A stretch of 64,000 nt of DNA, taken from assembly GCF_027409185.1 (NCBI RefSeq), contig NC_084475.1, positions 15,272,130 to 15,336,129 on the forward strand, written 5' to 3'. The first letter of the stretch is position 1; every line of letters begins with the position of its first letter. The notes under the pieces were generated by a model that had not been told where the DNA came from, ran no database searches, and saw nothing but the letters and a program-made list of their open reading frames with translations. Source of the stretch: Cynocephalus volans (Eukaryota; Chordata; Mammalia; Dermoptera; Cynocephalidae). This document shows positions 12,049 to 24,945 of the stretch, one piece after another. Position numbers and translations under genes: made by a program.

Positions 12049-14086
12049 TATTTACCCTTGTAAAAAGAAACAATAGAAAAAATAAATAAAAAGGAAAAAA
12101 GTAAAAAATAAAATATTACCTTTACTGTGGTTAGAACTGCTGTTGAGGACTTTGGTGGGAGCTGTGTCGATGAGTTCCTCTATGAAACCTTCTGCTCCTC
12201 ATGGAAATAATCATAGCCTAGACAAAACCCTGTCCTGTTTCTGCTTCAGGATGTTGTTCTGTTTCTGGGAACATCAGGAACCAAACAGGTCCCACTTGGC
12301 AGTCATGGGCCCCAAATTTCCTTAGGTGTATATCACATGGTTCACAGGATACAGGCTGCTGAACTGGGGCTCTCTGTCTTGGCTAATTATGTCCCTTTCT
12401 TAAGCTGTGGTGGCTCAAAAATAAGTTTTGTCCTTTGCCATGAAAAATACTAAGCTTTGATCAGACTTTATTTGATGCAGACTTCTTAAACATTTAGGGG
12501 CTTGGCCAAGATAAATGATATGGTCGTAAAGGCGACTCAGATTCCGGCACTGCAAGTCAGGGTTAAAATCAGTAAAGCCACCTGGAGGCAGCTCAGATTT
12601 TACTGAGTTCATAAACTTTCTGTGTTCCTTTCAGCAGGTTGGAACCAGCTGCAGGAGAAATCATTTCTTTCTTTCAGCTTATTGTACAGATGCTTAACTG
12701 TTTAAAGCAAGGGGCACAGAAACTAAGATGGTGGATTCAATGTCTTCCATCAGAGAACAAGCTTTGCTTTGTATTGGGATCCTAATTGACCCAGCTGCCT
12801 TCGCTGCCAGAACATATGAGTAAGTGGATTTAAAGAAAAAAAAGTCCTTCCTATTATTATCACCAAGTTAAGAGTACCTTTAATTTTTGTCAGTGTTCTA
12901 AAACTTGAACTTAATCCCTAGATTCCAAAGTTGCAGGGGTTTTTTTTTTTTTCTCCTTTCCTCTATTATGTCATGTGCGAGGTACTCAGGAGCTAAATTA
13001 TAAATCTCAGAACAATGAACGGATGGTAGAATAAATTGGACATTAAAGAGTCATACAGGTTATTGCCACTTGCTATTTACAGAATTTATGAGTCAAGCCA
13101 ATTCACCTGCTACCCAGGGACCATATGGAAATATTTTAAGGCTAAATGTGCTCTTGGTTTTCCTGCTCACCTGTCAGTCACTCACTCAGGACCTTCTGGA
13201 GCTGGAGGCCACCTGGTCGTTCCACATGTCTATGTGCTTATGGGTGATGGGCTTTTCACCAGGACCCCTGGACATGCAAGTCTTGAAACTGGAGAACTGG
13301 AAGAAAGAACAAGAAGCAGAAAAACTGTGAGTTCAACATAAAGAAATGGATGTAATAGGAACACCACCATGACCACTGGAGTCAGTGTCGGGTGCGGATT
13401 CTCTGCCTGGAAGTCACCTGTTTGTGCCTCAGTGTTGCCATCTCTGAAATGGGTGTTATGAGGGCCAGTGATGACGCATGTAAGTGCCTAGCACCAGGCC
13501 TGATACAGTTGGTGTACAGTTGGTGGAGCAGTTATTAATGTGTGACAATAAATAGGGTACAGTGTTTAGATGTCATATGGGGAGAGAGAAACCATCACCT
13601 GGCTCCAAATTTCCGAGTTATCTGCAGAGATTAAACAGACCTCCTTGTGCCTTGGTTTCCCTGGGTATGGAATGAGCGCAGGTTGCCAGCATCTTAGGGG
13701 TTCCTTGAATGATCCCTGGAGCATTTGTGTGCCGAGCATGTCATGTGAATTGAGTCCAGCTCTTCTCCAGGTGCACATGAACCTTTGAACAACAGAGGCT
13801 GGTCTGTGCCACCAAGGACAACAACATCCTTGTTCTCTGGCTCTTTCAGAGCCGGGGGTCTGCAAAGTGACCAGGCCAGCCTTGCCCTTCCTTTGGTCTC
13901 TCATTGCTTTGACGGCAGAAGTGGTGGGTAGATCAGGTCAGAGTAGGTACGTGTGGGGTCCTGAAGGCCAACCCTGTGGGGTGCAGGCCCCTTCCTCCCT
14001 ACTTTGTGCTTGAAAAGTTTGATGCCAGTGGAAAGAGAGTGGGCAGACATGCGTCCCTTCTCTCCAGCAGGGGCTTGTTTTCTAAC
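12049..14086. other. Intergenic with MIR fragment
   Basis: A-rich stretch at 12060-12115, poly-T at 12941-12952, MIR remnant at 13380-13560. No exon supported. Confidence 0.45.
13380..13560 (+). repeat. MIR SINE fragment, plus strand
   Basis: GTGCCTCAGTGTTGCCATCTC, TGAAATGGGTG and GTGCCTAGCACCAGGCCTG follow MIR order. Confidence 0.6.
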
Positions 14087-14543
14087 TGACTATGGAGGTT
14101 GAATGTGGCCTCCAAAAAGATGCATCCAAATCCTAACCCCTGGTACTTATGCATATGACCTTATTTGGAAAATAGTGTCTTTGCAGATGTAATTAAGTTA
14201 AAGATCTTAATATGAAATTATTGTGGATTTAGGGTGGGTCCTAAATCCAATGACTGTTAGCCTTATAAGAGAAAAAAAAAGGTATTTGACACAGAGAGAC
14301 ACATGGCAAGCGGCAGACACAGAGACTGGAGTGATGTGGCCAGAGGTCAAGGAACCAGAAGCTGGGAGAGGCAAGGAAGGGTCCTCTACTAGAGCCTTTA
14401 TGGGGAGTGAGGCTCCGCTGAGCTGACACCTTGTTGTTACCTCCAGAATTTCTGGCCTCCAGAACTGGCAGAGAATGCATTCTGTTGTTTTAAGCCACCC
14501 GGTTTGTTATAATTTCTTACGGCAGCTGTAGGAAACCAATACA
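14087..14543 (+). mobile_element. MLT1-like MaLR LTR, plus strand
   Basis: Starts TGACTATGGAGGTTGAATG and ends GTAGGAAACCAATACA, with inner landmarks ATGACCTTATTTGGAAA and TGTTGTTTTAAGCCACCC. Flanking CTAAC and CTGAC may be a decayed 5-bp duplication. Confidence 0.8.
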
Positions 14544-16773
14544 CTGACCATGGTGCTTCCTGAGCCTGTGTGGTAAAAAGTCTCCTGTTCTCTCATGTGT
14601 GACATTCAGAGCTGTGTCTTACATCCCTGAGAGTATGCAGGAAGGTCACGCAGGCTCCAGGCTCTTGGTTTTTGCGTCAGTGTGGTTATACATTTCTGGG
14701 GCACAGTAGACCCCCCACCAATGTCCTGCAGGCACCTGGGGGTCAAGCCCAGGCACAAGTGCAGCACCTGACCAGAGGCCACCGTGAGAGGCAGAGCTGG
14801 CAGCCACAGTCCCTTTCAGGCCCAGTTTTACATTCACACTTCAGCATTTTAAAGTTGAGTGAGCTTTCTGAACTTGGAGAGGTATCAGGCTGCTGTGCCC
14901 AGCTAAGCAGGAAGACTATATCTGCAAGAGCCCCCGACCCTGTGGAGTGCATGCAGCCCATGTAGCTCATGATTATGGAAGGTGGTTTACCCGGAAAGAC
15001 CCCTGTATTTTTTTCAGTATGTCTGTGCAAAGAACTGTACAAATGAGCATTGATTTTTTGAACAATTTTCATATTGTTTTGTTTAGGGGAAATTTAAGAT
15101 GGAGAAGGATTTATCTAAATATAGAGGATGATGCTGGTAACCAGCTAGAGGGGTAGGCAGGATGATAATAATAACCTATGACTACAGAACATTCCGGAGG
15201 CAGAGCTGTAGGGTGCTTGGCTGTGGGAAGCATTCACTTAGAGCCTAACCACTTACACGGCGTTTTCATGAACATTTTTTAAATCTGAGCTTAATAACCT
15301 AGTGAGATATGTTCTCTGACACCAAATTCCATCAACATCCAATTTAAAAAAATTTTTTTTTTTCCTTTGAAGGAGATAAACCCTAAATGCTGCTTTGCAT
15401 TTCTGAAATGGCTCAGTCAGGCACACAGGCCCCTGTCTAGGTGAGTGGGATGTGAGATGGAATTTCCAGCGAGGTGTGCGATGAGCAGATGTGTGACTCT
15501 CAGCAGGAGGTCACACTGTGTGTACAGAACTTTCCAGAGAAGGGCTGTAGGATGCCTGGTAGTGGGATGCACCCCAGTAAGGAAACCCTCTGATGGTGAA
15601 ACAGGAGATCTTGGGGTCTGAGTGGTCCCCTCTTGCAACCATGTCAAGGAGAAAGTAGGAGAGCTCTGGCCTCTAATGATGTGTTTGTCTTTCCTGTGCG
15701 GATCAGTCTCTGCCCATAAAACTGAAGGTGAGAAAAGATCAAAAAATGAAAATTAAAAAAAATAAAATAAGTAACCCTGAAGGTAGAAGAGGATTTTCTT
15801 TTCCATAGTTAGCCTTGGGAAGATTGCTTTAAGTAATTGGACTTAATGTGCTCTGCTTTTTATTCCTTATCTGGTCCCCCCTTGTGTTTTTTACTTTCTT
15901 GGTGGCCTGGGCGGACAGAGGGGATCTGACTCTCTTGTTATTAGGAAGCCTTTCTCTGTCCTTCCTTATCCTCCCTTCCTTCCTCTCGGCCTAGTCCAGT
16001 CCCACCTCCAGCTCTGTGGCTGGCAACAGCCCAGGCTATTGCTGGGCTTGCTAACTTAGGTCGTGACCTAGCATAGGGAAGAAAGGGCCACACAGCTGCA
16101 TCAGAGGAGGTGAAGTGAGGACTGTATTTTGTAAAATAAACAAACCCAAAAGAAGTATTAGGTTGGCTATTTTTATTTATCTAAAAGGCCTCAGGTCATC
16201 CTTTGTCAGTCTAAATCTTATCAGATGCACACTAGAAACTCTCCGCCTTCGCCTAGCTGTTTCCCTGGGCTTCATGTCCTTGCTTGATGACACACTGTAG
16301 GGGAGTGCTGTCTAAAGTTGGGGGTGGGGGTGAAGGCACCACTCCAAGGATGCTTCAGCGCAGTCCATGTGATGGCGAGATGTGTTTAATGCACTCAGAA
16401 TAAGGGCCTAATTGAAGGCTCATCTAGTTCAACCCAACTGACATTTAGTGGGGTTCTGGAAAGTGTCAGATGCTGTGTGAAGTGAGGAAAATGAGAGGCT
16501 ATGGTCCCAGTACCCAAGCAACTTGCAATTCAATGCAAGAGACAGACCCAGGACTTTCACAGTCTAGGTTAAGGCAACAGCCTTGTAATGGAGGTGGAAG
16601 GTGCGTGGGCCTGTAGAGAGAGGCATCAGCAGAAGCCTGTGGGAGGAGCAGCGGGGACTTCTGCAGCTTCACAGGCTGGGTCTTCACTGTTTAAGTGTCT
16701 GTCCTATGCAGTGGGCTGTGCACCTTGAAGGAAAATCTGCTTTTATTTAGTGAATCTTCCTACACTCCAGTGC
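14544..16773. other. Intergenic, unassigned
   Basis: No repeat I can name with confidence and no coding evidence; overlapping short frames only. Confidence 0.4.
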
Positions 16774-16880
16774 TTTTTTTTTTTTTTTTTTTTTTGGGTG
16801 ATTGGCATGGGGATTCAAACCCTTGACCTTGGTGTTACAATACCACAGTCTAACTGACTGAGCTGACCGGCCAACCCAGT
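16774..16880 (-). mobile_element. CYN-type SINE monomer, minus strand
   Basis: Poly-T, then the reverse tRNA-like body. Flanked by ACTCCAGTGC and ACTCCACTGC. Confidence 0.87.
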
Positions 16881-16999
16881 ACTCCACTGCTCAATGTGGT
16901 GTCTGAATAAATTAAGGTGTTAAATAAATGTTTGTTGAATTAACAAAAGAGTGAATAAATGAACAGAGTGGAGATGAAATAAAATCATTCTGGACCAAG

Positions 17000-17327
17000 G
17001 AAAGGTGGGGCCTTTAAGAGGTGATTAGATTGTGAGGACTGTGCCCTAGTGAACGAACTTTGCATTAATGGAGTAACAGGCTTGGTTTTGATGGCTTTAT
17101 AAGGAGGGCAAGTGAGAAGGTTAGCTCTCTCTAGCTCAGCCCATTCTCTCACCATGTGATAAGCTGTGTGGCTGTAAGGAGCCACCACCAAGTAGGAGGT
17201 CCTCACCAGATGTGTTACCTGGACCTTGGATTTCCCAGTTTCCAAAATGTAAGAACTAAATTTCATTTATTTGTAATTTGCCCAGTTTCAGGTATTCTGT
17301 TATAAGCAACAGAATCAGACTAATACA
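17000..17327 (+). mobile_element. MaLR-type LTR (MST/MLT1-like), plus strand, 5'-truncated
   Basis: Contains TTAAGAGGTGATTAGATTGTG and ends TTTGCCCAGTTTCAGG..CAGACTAATACA, the usual 3' end of this LTR group. Confidence 0.7.
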
Positions 17328-17328
17328 C

Positions 17329-17330
<2 letters not shown>

Positions 17331-17370
<40 letters not shown>

Positions 17371-17372
17371 CT
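17331..17372. repeat. (GT)n microsatellite with GC end
   Basis: TCTGTGTG.. run followed by GCGCGCGCGC, directly after the LTR end at 17327. Confidence 0.9.
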
Positions 17373-17384
17373 TGCATACATTCT

Positions 17385-18125
17385 TGTCTGGTCACAGACC
17401 ATGCTTTTGTACCTGTATCTTGGTATATATTCCTGAGCATATCTATAGAAAAAATTTCTAACAGTGGAGTATGTGTATTTAAAATTTTGGTAGATATTGA
17501 CAAATCTCCCTTCAAAAGGTCTTGTACACTTATCTTCCCATCAAGAATGCTCAACAGTGCCCATTTTCCTGTGCTCTTGCCAATATGGATATTTCTAGAC
17601 CTCTATTTTTTTTAATCTCATAGGAGAAAATAATATCTCATTATTTTCGGAATTTACGTTCTTTTTTTTTTTTTTTTTTTTTTTTTGCCATTTTAATTTC
17701 TTTCTTTGTGAACTGTCCACTCTGCCATTGAGTAAAATCATTTTCTTTACTGAGTTTCTTGATGACTGCTTTGTCAATTAAGAAAAATTACCTCTTCATC
17801 AAATGCCTACAACATTTCCTCCACAGTTTGACTTTTTTCTTCCTCAGAATTTTTAAGGGTGTTTTCACCCAGAGAAGTTTTGTATTTTTATGAGGTCAGA
17901 CTTCTCAATCTTTTGCTTTATGGCTTATGAGGTTCGAGTCCTCCTTAGGCCGTTCCCATTTTAAGATTCTAATAAATTCACCTGTTATTCTAAAACTTTT
18001 GCAATTTCATTTTGTATTTAAATCTTTGATCCATCTGTATATTATTTTGGTTTACAGAGTGAAGCATGAATATAGAAGTTTGTTTTTGCTAAGACTTAGA
18101 CAGTCAACACCATTTATTGACTAAT
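17385..18125 (-). mobile_element. Ancient LINE-1 fragment, minus strand
   Basis: AT-rich stretch with typical old L1 phrases in reverse (CTTTGATCCATCTGTATATT, TTTGTATTTTTATGAGGTCAG). A poly-T run at 17662-17686 may mark a small later insertion. Confidence 0.65.
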
Positions 18126-20794
18126 CCTCGTGTCCCATGTGTTGTACTAAGCTCTACTGTGCACGATTGGAAGCTCAGGCAGAGGGTTAGGTGACTTGCC
18201 CAGCATTTAAACACAACTCTGTTTAGTTCAAAAGTCCACACACACTTTTCTTGCTGCCTCTTTTTGTTAAAATTAGCCTGTTAATGAGACCTCTGATTTT
18301 TGATCAGTGCTCTTTGATTTATCAAGTGATAGCAAGCTATTAAGGTTTATACTGCCTGGGATGGGTTACCCAGCCTGGGTCACTTGCATTCCAGCAGGGG
18401 CTATGTGCAGCCTGTTGCTTTAGCCTAATGTTAAGAGGCTTTCAGAGTGATGCCACACACGGTAGAAAGGCCTGGAAGGGATATCCTCATTTGAGGCAGC
18501 TGCCTCTGTTTGGTGCTTTCCAAGGGCTCTGAGAAATTCCAGGCCTCAGTATCTCCCCCACCCACCTGTCAAAGGACCTTCACTTCACCTTGGGGGGTTC
18601 ATTTATTTGGATCTACAGACCTCACCAGACTCTGCCAATCTGGGGAGCCACTGGGGCAGGGGAGGTTGGGCCCAGAGTCCTAGTTGAGGCTCAGGATCAG
18701 CCTGAGGGAGTAGGAGGGGACAGCCTGGGCTTGGGTGGGACTTTGGGACTTTCCTCTTAAAGAGGTGTAGGGCTTCTCTTTCTCTTGCCCAATCTAATGC
18801 AGCCAATGGTGGGAGTGGAGGAAAAGGCCTGGGAGAGAAAGAACAGGGATTTAGGTAATGGTCTAGATTCCCCCAAAATCCTAGAGAAAGAAAGAGGGGT
18901 CAGAAGCTTCAAGTGTTCTGGGCTGGCCCATGGCTCACTCGGGAGAGTGCGGTGCTGATAACACCAAGGCCACGGGTTCAGATCCCTATATGGGGATGGC
19001 TGGTTGGCTCACTGGCTGAGCGTGGTGCTGACAACACCAAGTCAAGGGTTGAGATCCCCTTACCAGTCATCTTTTTAAAAAATAAAAAAATTTTAAAAAG
19101 AGCTTCGAGTATTCTAACCCCAGCCTCTGTCATTCACTAGGGGGGGTGGGAGGGGGCAGGGGGCAGGGATTTCATTCTCACCTGGACCCCAGGTTCAAGT
19201 GTCCCACGGTGCTCGCCACATTAGTTAAGGATCTGTGCCCATCGTGGTCAGAGTGGATGTGCTGTGCAGCCTCCATGAAGCCCCTGAGGGACACATGGAC
19301 TCTGGTCACTTGTAGCACTGACCCCGTGGCTTGAGCCACATTTCAGCTGAAGTTCTAGGCTGCTGCTGACACCCCCACAGCCTGGATGTCTCCCACTAAG
19401 GTTAGAGTTACACTGCTCAGCCCATGGAATCACACGCATTGGAGGCCTGGCCTCCATCCTTACAAGCAGAGATGCTGGCTCTGGAACGCCAAACAAGAAA
19501 CAGCCTGGAGAACACAGCAGAGATACATCCTCTTCCTGCCCTGCTCCAGGGCTACAGACCCATGCACGGGGCACAGGCCAAGTTCATGTGCCTGAGGGAA
19601 CAGGACCTTCAGTGTCTGTGTTGGGACCTCCTTGTGAAACCTGCCCAGGAGGGTGGACAAAGGGCAGAACTTCCTGCCTCCCAGTCATCTGCATCTGAAG
19701 TTTGCCAACCCATCACTGGGCCCCAACATTTGCCCCCATCCTTCTCATTGTGAGCATCTTGCCTCCTGGGGACCAGCTTTAGGGCATTGACTTCTTTACC
19801 TATAGATATTTTGAGGCAGCAAGTCCCCCAGTTTTGAATTCTCTGCTGGTACAGGCAGCACAGGCTGGTCAGTGATTAGAATCGCCTGAACTGGGTGTAG
19901 GAAAATAGGCACGAGTCACAGAAACAGGCTCAGAGTCACAGAAAGCCAGGGCTGAACGGAAAGGAGGGAGGTCACACATCATCCATTTCACAGACATAAA
20001 AACAGGCCCAGGCTGGGGAGGAGGTACACCAAAGACCACACCATCTATGCAGAGCCTGGATTCTGGACCAGGTTCTAAATAGACCCGAGTCACCTTATTT
20101 GAGCTGAGCTCCTTTACCAGTGATGTGGATTGAAAATAGCCTTGCCCACAACCCAGAACTGCAGGAAAAGACGGATAAGATGGATGCTGTCAAAGTGGAG
20201 CACTGTTAGCTGAAAAACATGGCAAGTGCATGCGTTACACAGTGTTATTATCATCCCGTGGTCTAAGTTCCCCTTCCCTCCCCAGACTGTCTGCCTATAG
20301 TGGGGTTGAATCTTTCTGACCCCCCTCTCATGGGCTTTTCTCCTTTTCTAGTGAATTTCAGGCCCAGCACAGAGATTTAATGAGGACACGTGGCGGTAAT
20401 TTGGCGTGGGAGTAAAGGACAATGTGTATTGGCAGTGTGAGGGTTGGGGGCCCAGCAGGTGGACAGAATCATATCTGGGGGTTATTCTGCCTCCCAAAGT
20501 GGTCTGTAGAGACCCTGGTTTCATCTGGTTGGACAAATCCCCCCAAGTGCTTTCGAGGTTGATGGAGGTAAGAGGTAAAGCAAAGGTGGTCATTAAGAGA
20601 CATCCTCATGGTCACTTGAATTGACCTGGGTCTGGTCCTCATCCCTGCACATCTGGAACCTGATCTCCGTCCAGACAAGCAGAGAGGTTCACACTCTACG
20701 ATAACTCTCAAGTAGCTTATTTTGGCGACATTCCTTTCCACGGACCTGAATGCCTGTGACCCTCATCCAGCTTTTTGGTTTTAGCTACCTGGGA
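18126..20794. other. Intergenic around a SINE dimer
   Basis: A reversed MIR-like trace at about 18180-18230 and the SINE dimer at 18920-19100. The rest is unassigned. Frames of 108-109 residues at 19248-19753 overlap on opposite strands and show no family features. Confidence 0.4.
18920..19100 (+). mobile_element. CYN-type SINE dimer
   Basis: Starts GGGCTGGCCCATGGCTCAC, two modules, A-rich tail. Target duplication AGCTTCAAGTGTTCT at 18905-18919 and a copy with two changes at 19101-19115. Confidence 0.92.
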
Positions 20795-21140
20795 GGTTGC
20801 CTGAGGAGACACTTCATACAAATGGAATCACACAATATGTGGCCTTTTGTGTCTGACTTCTTTCACTTAGCATCCATGTTATCAAGTTTCAGCACTTATC
20901 AGTACTTCATTCCTTTTTATGGCTGAATAATATTCCACTGTGTGGATAGACCACATTTATCTATCCATGCATCGGTTGAGGGACACTGGTATTGTTTCCA
21001 CCTTTTGGCTATTATGAACAATGCTGCTATGAACATTCTTGTACAAGTTTTCATTCATGTACAAGACATGCATTTTCAACTCTCTTGGGTACATACCCTG
21101 GAGTAGAATTGCTGGCTCATGTGATAACTCAATATTTAAC
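20795..21140 (-). mobile_element. Ancient LINE-1 3' fragment, minus strand
   Basis: Contains GGCTGAATAATATTCCACTG and related end-of-ORF2 sequence in reverse, more diverged than the adjacent copy. Confidence 0.75.
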
Positions 21141-22404
21141 GTTATTGACATTTTTACAAATTGAAACATAATTGATTATACATATTTGTGGGGTACAGAG
21201 TTGAATACCTGAGTACAATATGTGATGATCAAATTAGGATAATTAGTATATTCATCATTAAAAAGCATAATCATTCTTTATGTCCATTAACCAATTTCTC
21301 ACTAAACCACATCCCCCTTCCCCACCTCAAATAACCACAGTTCTGTTCTCTCCTTCTGAAAGTTCAACATATTATTAGGATTGTTTTCTTTTTTTCTTCC
21401 TTCCTTCCTTTCTTCCTTTATTTATTTATTTATTTATTATCTCTCAATTATGAGTGAGGTATTTCTCTTTCTGTGCTTATTGCACTTCTAATTTTCTCTA
21501 TGGTCATCTGTGCTGCTGCAAATTGCAGAATTTCATTCTTTTTTTTATGGCTGAGTAATATTCCATTGTGTAGATACACAGTTTCCTTATCCAGTCATCC
21601 ATCAATGGACATTGAGATTGGATCCATATCTTAGTATTGTAAACAGAGCTGTGATAAACACGGGAGTGCAGGTATCCCTTCAACATGATGATTTCCATTC
21701 CTTTGAGTACGTACTCGGTATTGGGATTGCTGGGTTGTATGGTAGATCCATCTGTAGTTTGAGAAACCTCCATATTGTTTTCCATAATAGTTGTACTGAT
21801 TTACTACTGTGTATAGAGTTCCCCTTTCTCTTCATCCTCACCGGCATTTGTTATTCTCTTTTTTATAATAGCCAGTCTAACTTGGGTGAGGTGATATCTC
21901 AGTGTGGTTTTGATTTGCATTTCCCTGATGATTAGTGATGTTGAGCATTTTTTCCTGTACCTATTGGCCATTCATATGTCTTCCTTTGAGAAATGTCTCT
22001 TCTCCTTTGTTCATTCTTTAATCAGATTATTTGATTTTTTTACTGTTAAGTTGTTTGAGTTCCTTGTATATTCTGGATATTAATCCTCTGTCAGATGTAT
22101 AGTTTGCCCATATTTTCTCCCATTCTGTAGGTTGTCTTCTCACTCTGCAGGTTGTTCCCTTTGCTGTGCAGAAGCTTTTTGGTTTGTTTATTTTTTTCTT
22201 TTCTTGCCTGTGCTTTTGAGGTCTTATTCATGAAGTCTTTGTCCAGTCCTGTATCTTGAAGTATTTCCCCTATGTTTCTCCTAGGAGTTTTATAGGTTCA
22301 GGATGTATATTTAAGTCTTTATTTCATTTTGAGTTGGCTTTGGAAATGGTAAAAGGTATGGGTCTAGTTTCATTCTTCTACACATGGATGTCCAGTTTTC
22401 CCAA
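21141..22404 (-). mobile_element. LINE-1 3' part, minus strand
   Basis: Reverse-oriented 3' UTR followed by C-terminal ORF2. Landmarks read on the plus strand are GGCTGAGTAATATTCCATTG and the stretch before CACATGGATGTCCAG. The minus-strand frame 21504-21785 still reads as L1 ORF2 C-terminus (MEYYSAIKKRMKF). Confidence 0.85.
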
Positions 22405-22522
22405 TAATTATGATTTGTAGCAATATATATGGTAGTAATATTGATTTGATCAACATATCTCAATGTCCAACCCCCAAAATACGTATAATCGATTTTGATT
22501 CAATAAATAAATAAATAAATAA
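22405..22522 (+). mobile_element. Short LINE-1 3' tip, plus strand
   Basis: About 120 bp matching the L1 3' UTR seen in reverse at 26336-26420 (ATTGATTTGATCAACATATC), ending in repeated AAAT units. Confidence 0.75.
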
Positions 22523-22965
22523 AAGAAACTCTACAGTCTAGAAGGAAATGAGATGATATATTAAAAATAATAAAAGAAAAAAACTGCAGGCCAAGAATAC
22601 TATACCTGGAAAAGCTATACTTCAGAAATGAGGGAGAAATAGTTTATTTCCTTGACAAACAAAAACTTAGGGAGTTCACCACCACAAATACGTGAGAAAG
22701 AACAAAACCTGCTGGTAAAACATAAATGCAAATGAGAAAGAGAAGGAAACTAAATCTTACTCCCTCAAAAAAATCAACAAACATCAAAGACAAACAATAA
22801 AAGAGGAAGAAAAGAAAAAAGATATTTAAAACACCCAAATGAAAATCAGTAAAATGCCAGAAGACAATACCTTTCAGTAACCCATAGTGTAAATGGACTA
22901 AACTCCCCACTCAAGACAGACTGATCGTATTAAGAAGCTAGACCCAACTATGTGCTGTCTTCAAG

Positions 22966-24945
22966 GCTCAGGTTCTCTCACTCACCCGCACAGGCTCATG
23001 CTCTGCCTCCTCCCACCACTCCAACACCCCACTCTTCAGCGCCCTGCGGCCACCGCCTCTGCCAACCACAATGGAAGAAGAAATCGCCACCCTTGTCATT
23101 GACAACGGCTCCAGCATGTGCAAAGCTGGCTCTGCTGGGGATGACGCCCCCCGAGTTGTGTTCCCCTCCATTGTCTTGCACCCTCAGCACCAAGGCATGA
23201 TGGTGGGCATGGGCCAGAAGGACTCGTACGTGGGCGATGAGACCCAGAGCAACCGCAACATCCTGACCCTGAAGTACCCCATCGAGCACAGCATTGTCAC
23301 CAACTGGGACAATATGGAAAAGATCTGGTACTACATCTCCTGCAATGAGCTGCATGTGGTCCCTGAGGAGGACCCTATGCTATTGACTGAGGCCCCCTTG
23401 AACCCCAAGGCTAACAGGGAGAAGATGACTCAGATAACATTCAAGAACTTCAACACCCTGGCCATGTAGATGGCCCTCCATGCCACGCTGTCCATGTACG
23501 CCTCTGGTCACACTCCTGGTATTGTCATGGACTCTGGAGATGGTGTCACCCACATGGTGCCCATCTATGAGGGCTAGGCCCTCCCCCGTGCCATCCTGTG
23601 TCTGGACCTCGCTGGGGGGGACCTGACCGACCACCTCATGAAGATCCTCATGGAGTGTGGCTACAGCTTCACCACCACGGCTGAGCGGGAGATTGTGCAT
23701 GACATCAAGGATAAGCTGTGCTATGTTGCTCTGGACTTCAAGCAGGAGATGGCCACCGCTGCATCCTCCTCCTCCCTGGAGACAAGTTACGAGCTGCCTG
23801 ATGGCCAGATGATCACCATCGGCAACGAGTGGCTCTGGGGTCCAGAGGCACTCTTCCAGCCCTCCTTCCTGGCTATGCAATCCTACGGCATCCATGAGCC
23901 CACCTTCAACTCCATCATGAAGTGTGATGTGGACATCTTCAAGGACCTGTATGTCAACACGGTGCTGTCTGGTGGCACCACCATGTACCCAGGCATCGCA
24001 GACAGGATGCAGAAGGAGATCACTGCTCTGGCACCCAGCACTATGAAGATCAATATCATCACCCCCGCTGGACATAAGTACCCTGTATGGATCAGTGGCT
24101 CCATCTTGGCCTCACTGTTCACCTTCCAGCAGATGTGGATCAGCAAGCAAGATTACGATGAGTCAGGCCCTTCCATCATCAACCACAAATGCTTCTAAGT
24201 GGACTGCAAGCTGATACATAGCATTTGTTGCATAAGTTAATTCTGAAGTATAAATTTGCTCTGGCAAATGTATACACCTCATGCTAGCCTCACAAAACTG
24301 GAATAAGCCTCTGAAAAGCAGTTTGTCCTTGAAGTTTGTATCTGATATCAACACTGGATTGTAGAAATTGCTGCTGATTTTGACCTTGTATTCAAGTTTC
24401 CTGTTCCTTTGGCATATGTTTAACACCCTGTACATATCTTTGATTTAAACCCTTAGTACACATGGCTCAGTCACTTGGTGGCTGAGTGAGAACATGGCTT
24501 ATGGAGAAGTCCGTGGCTTGGTGAATCTGCATGACCATCAGTTTGTTGATCTGTGCAGGGTATTAACATGTCAGAGCCGACTATTCCAGGATTTCTCTAG
24601 AGACTGGCAAGAGTTCCTGAATCGGTTGTTGTTTCTGTCTTGCTAGTCTAACAGGGCTGGATGAATCGGAGCCTTAGGATCTATTTTCCTTTTCTTATCT
24701 GATGTTTTCCTGCCAGAACACCACAGGCTGTTACTTGCCTTGAGTTGGAAACTGTTTGCATTTACACCTGTAAATGTATTCATTCTTTTAATTTATGTAA
24801 GGTTTTTGTATGTAATTCTTAATTCCTTAAGAGATGACAACAAATTTTGGTTTTCTACTATTATATTAGAACATTAGGCCCCAGCAACACATCATTGTGT
24901 AAGGAAGAATAAAGTGCTGCAGTAACCCCTCCCCCCAAAAAGAGA
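22966..24945 (+). pseudogene. Processed gamma-actin (ACTG1) pseudogene
   Basis: Intronless copy of an actin mRNA. The reading frame 23071-24198 is exactly 376 codons including the stop, the ACTG1 length, starting [14 protein letters not shown] and ending in the actin KCF terminus. Two in-frame stops break it: TAG at 23467 (codon 133) and TAG at 23575 (codon 169). There are many missense changes but no frameshift. The start MEEE and a 3' UTR that follows ACTG1 through to an AATAAA at about 24910 indicate gamma rather than beta actin. It lies inside the endonuclease-coding part of a plus-strand L1, between CTGTCTTCAAG and AGACTCATCTC, which are contiguous in other L1 copies. No clear long target duplication is seen. 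Confidence 0.95.

Noticed and set aside
23380-24075. 231-residue minus-strand frame
   Set aside because: It is the antisense of the actin pseudogene; actin codon use leaves the opposite strand open.
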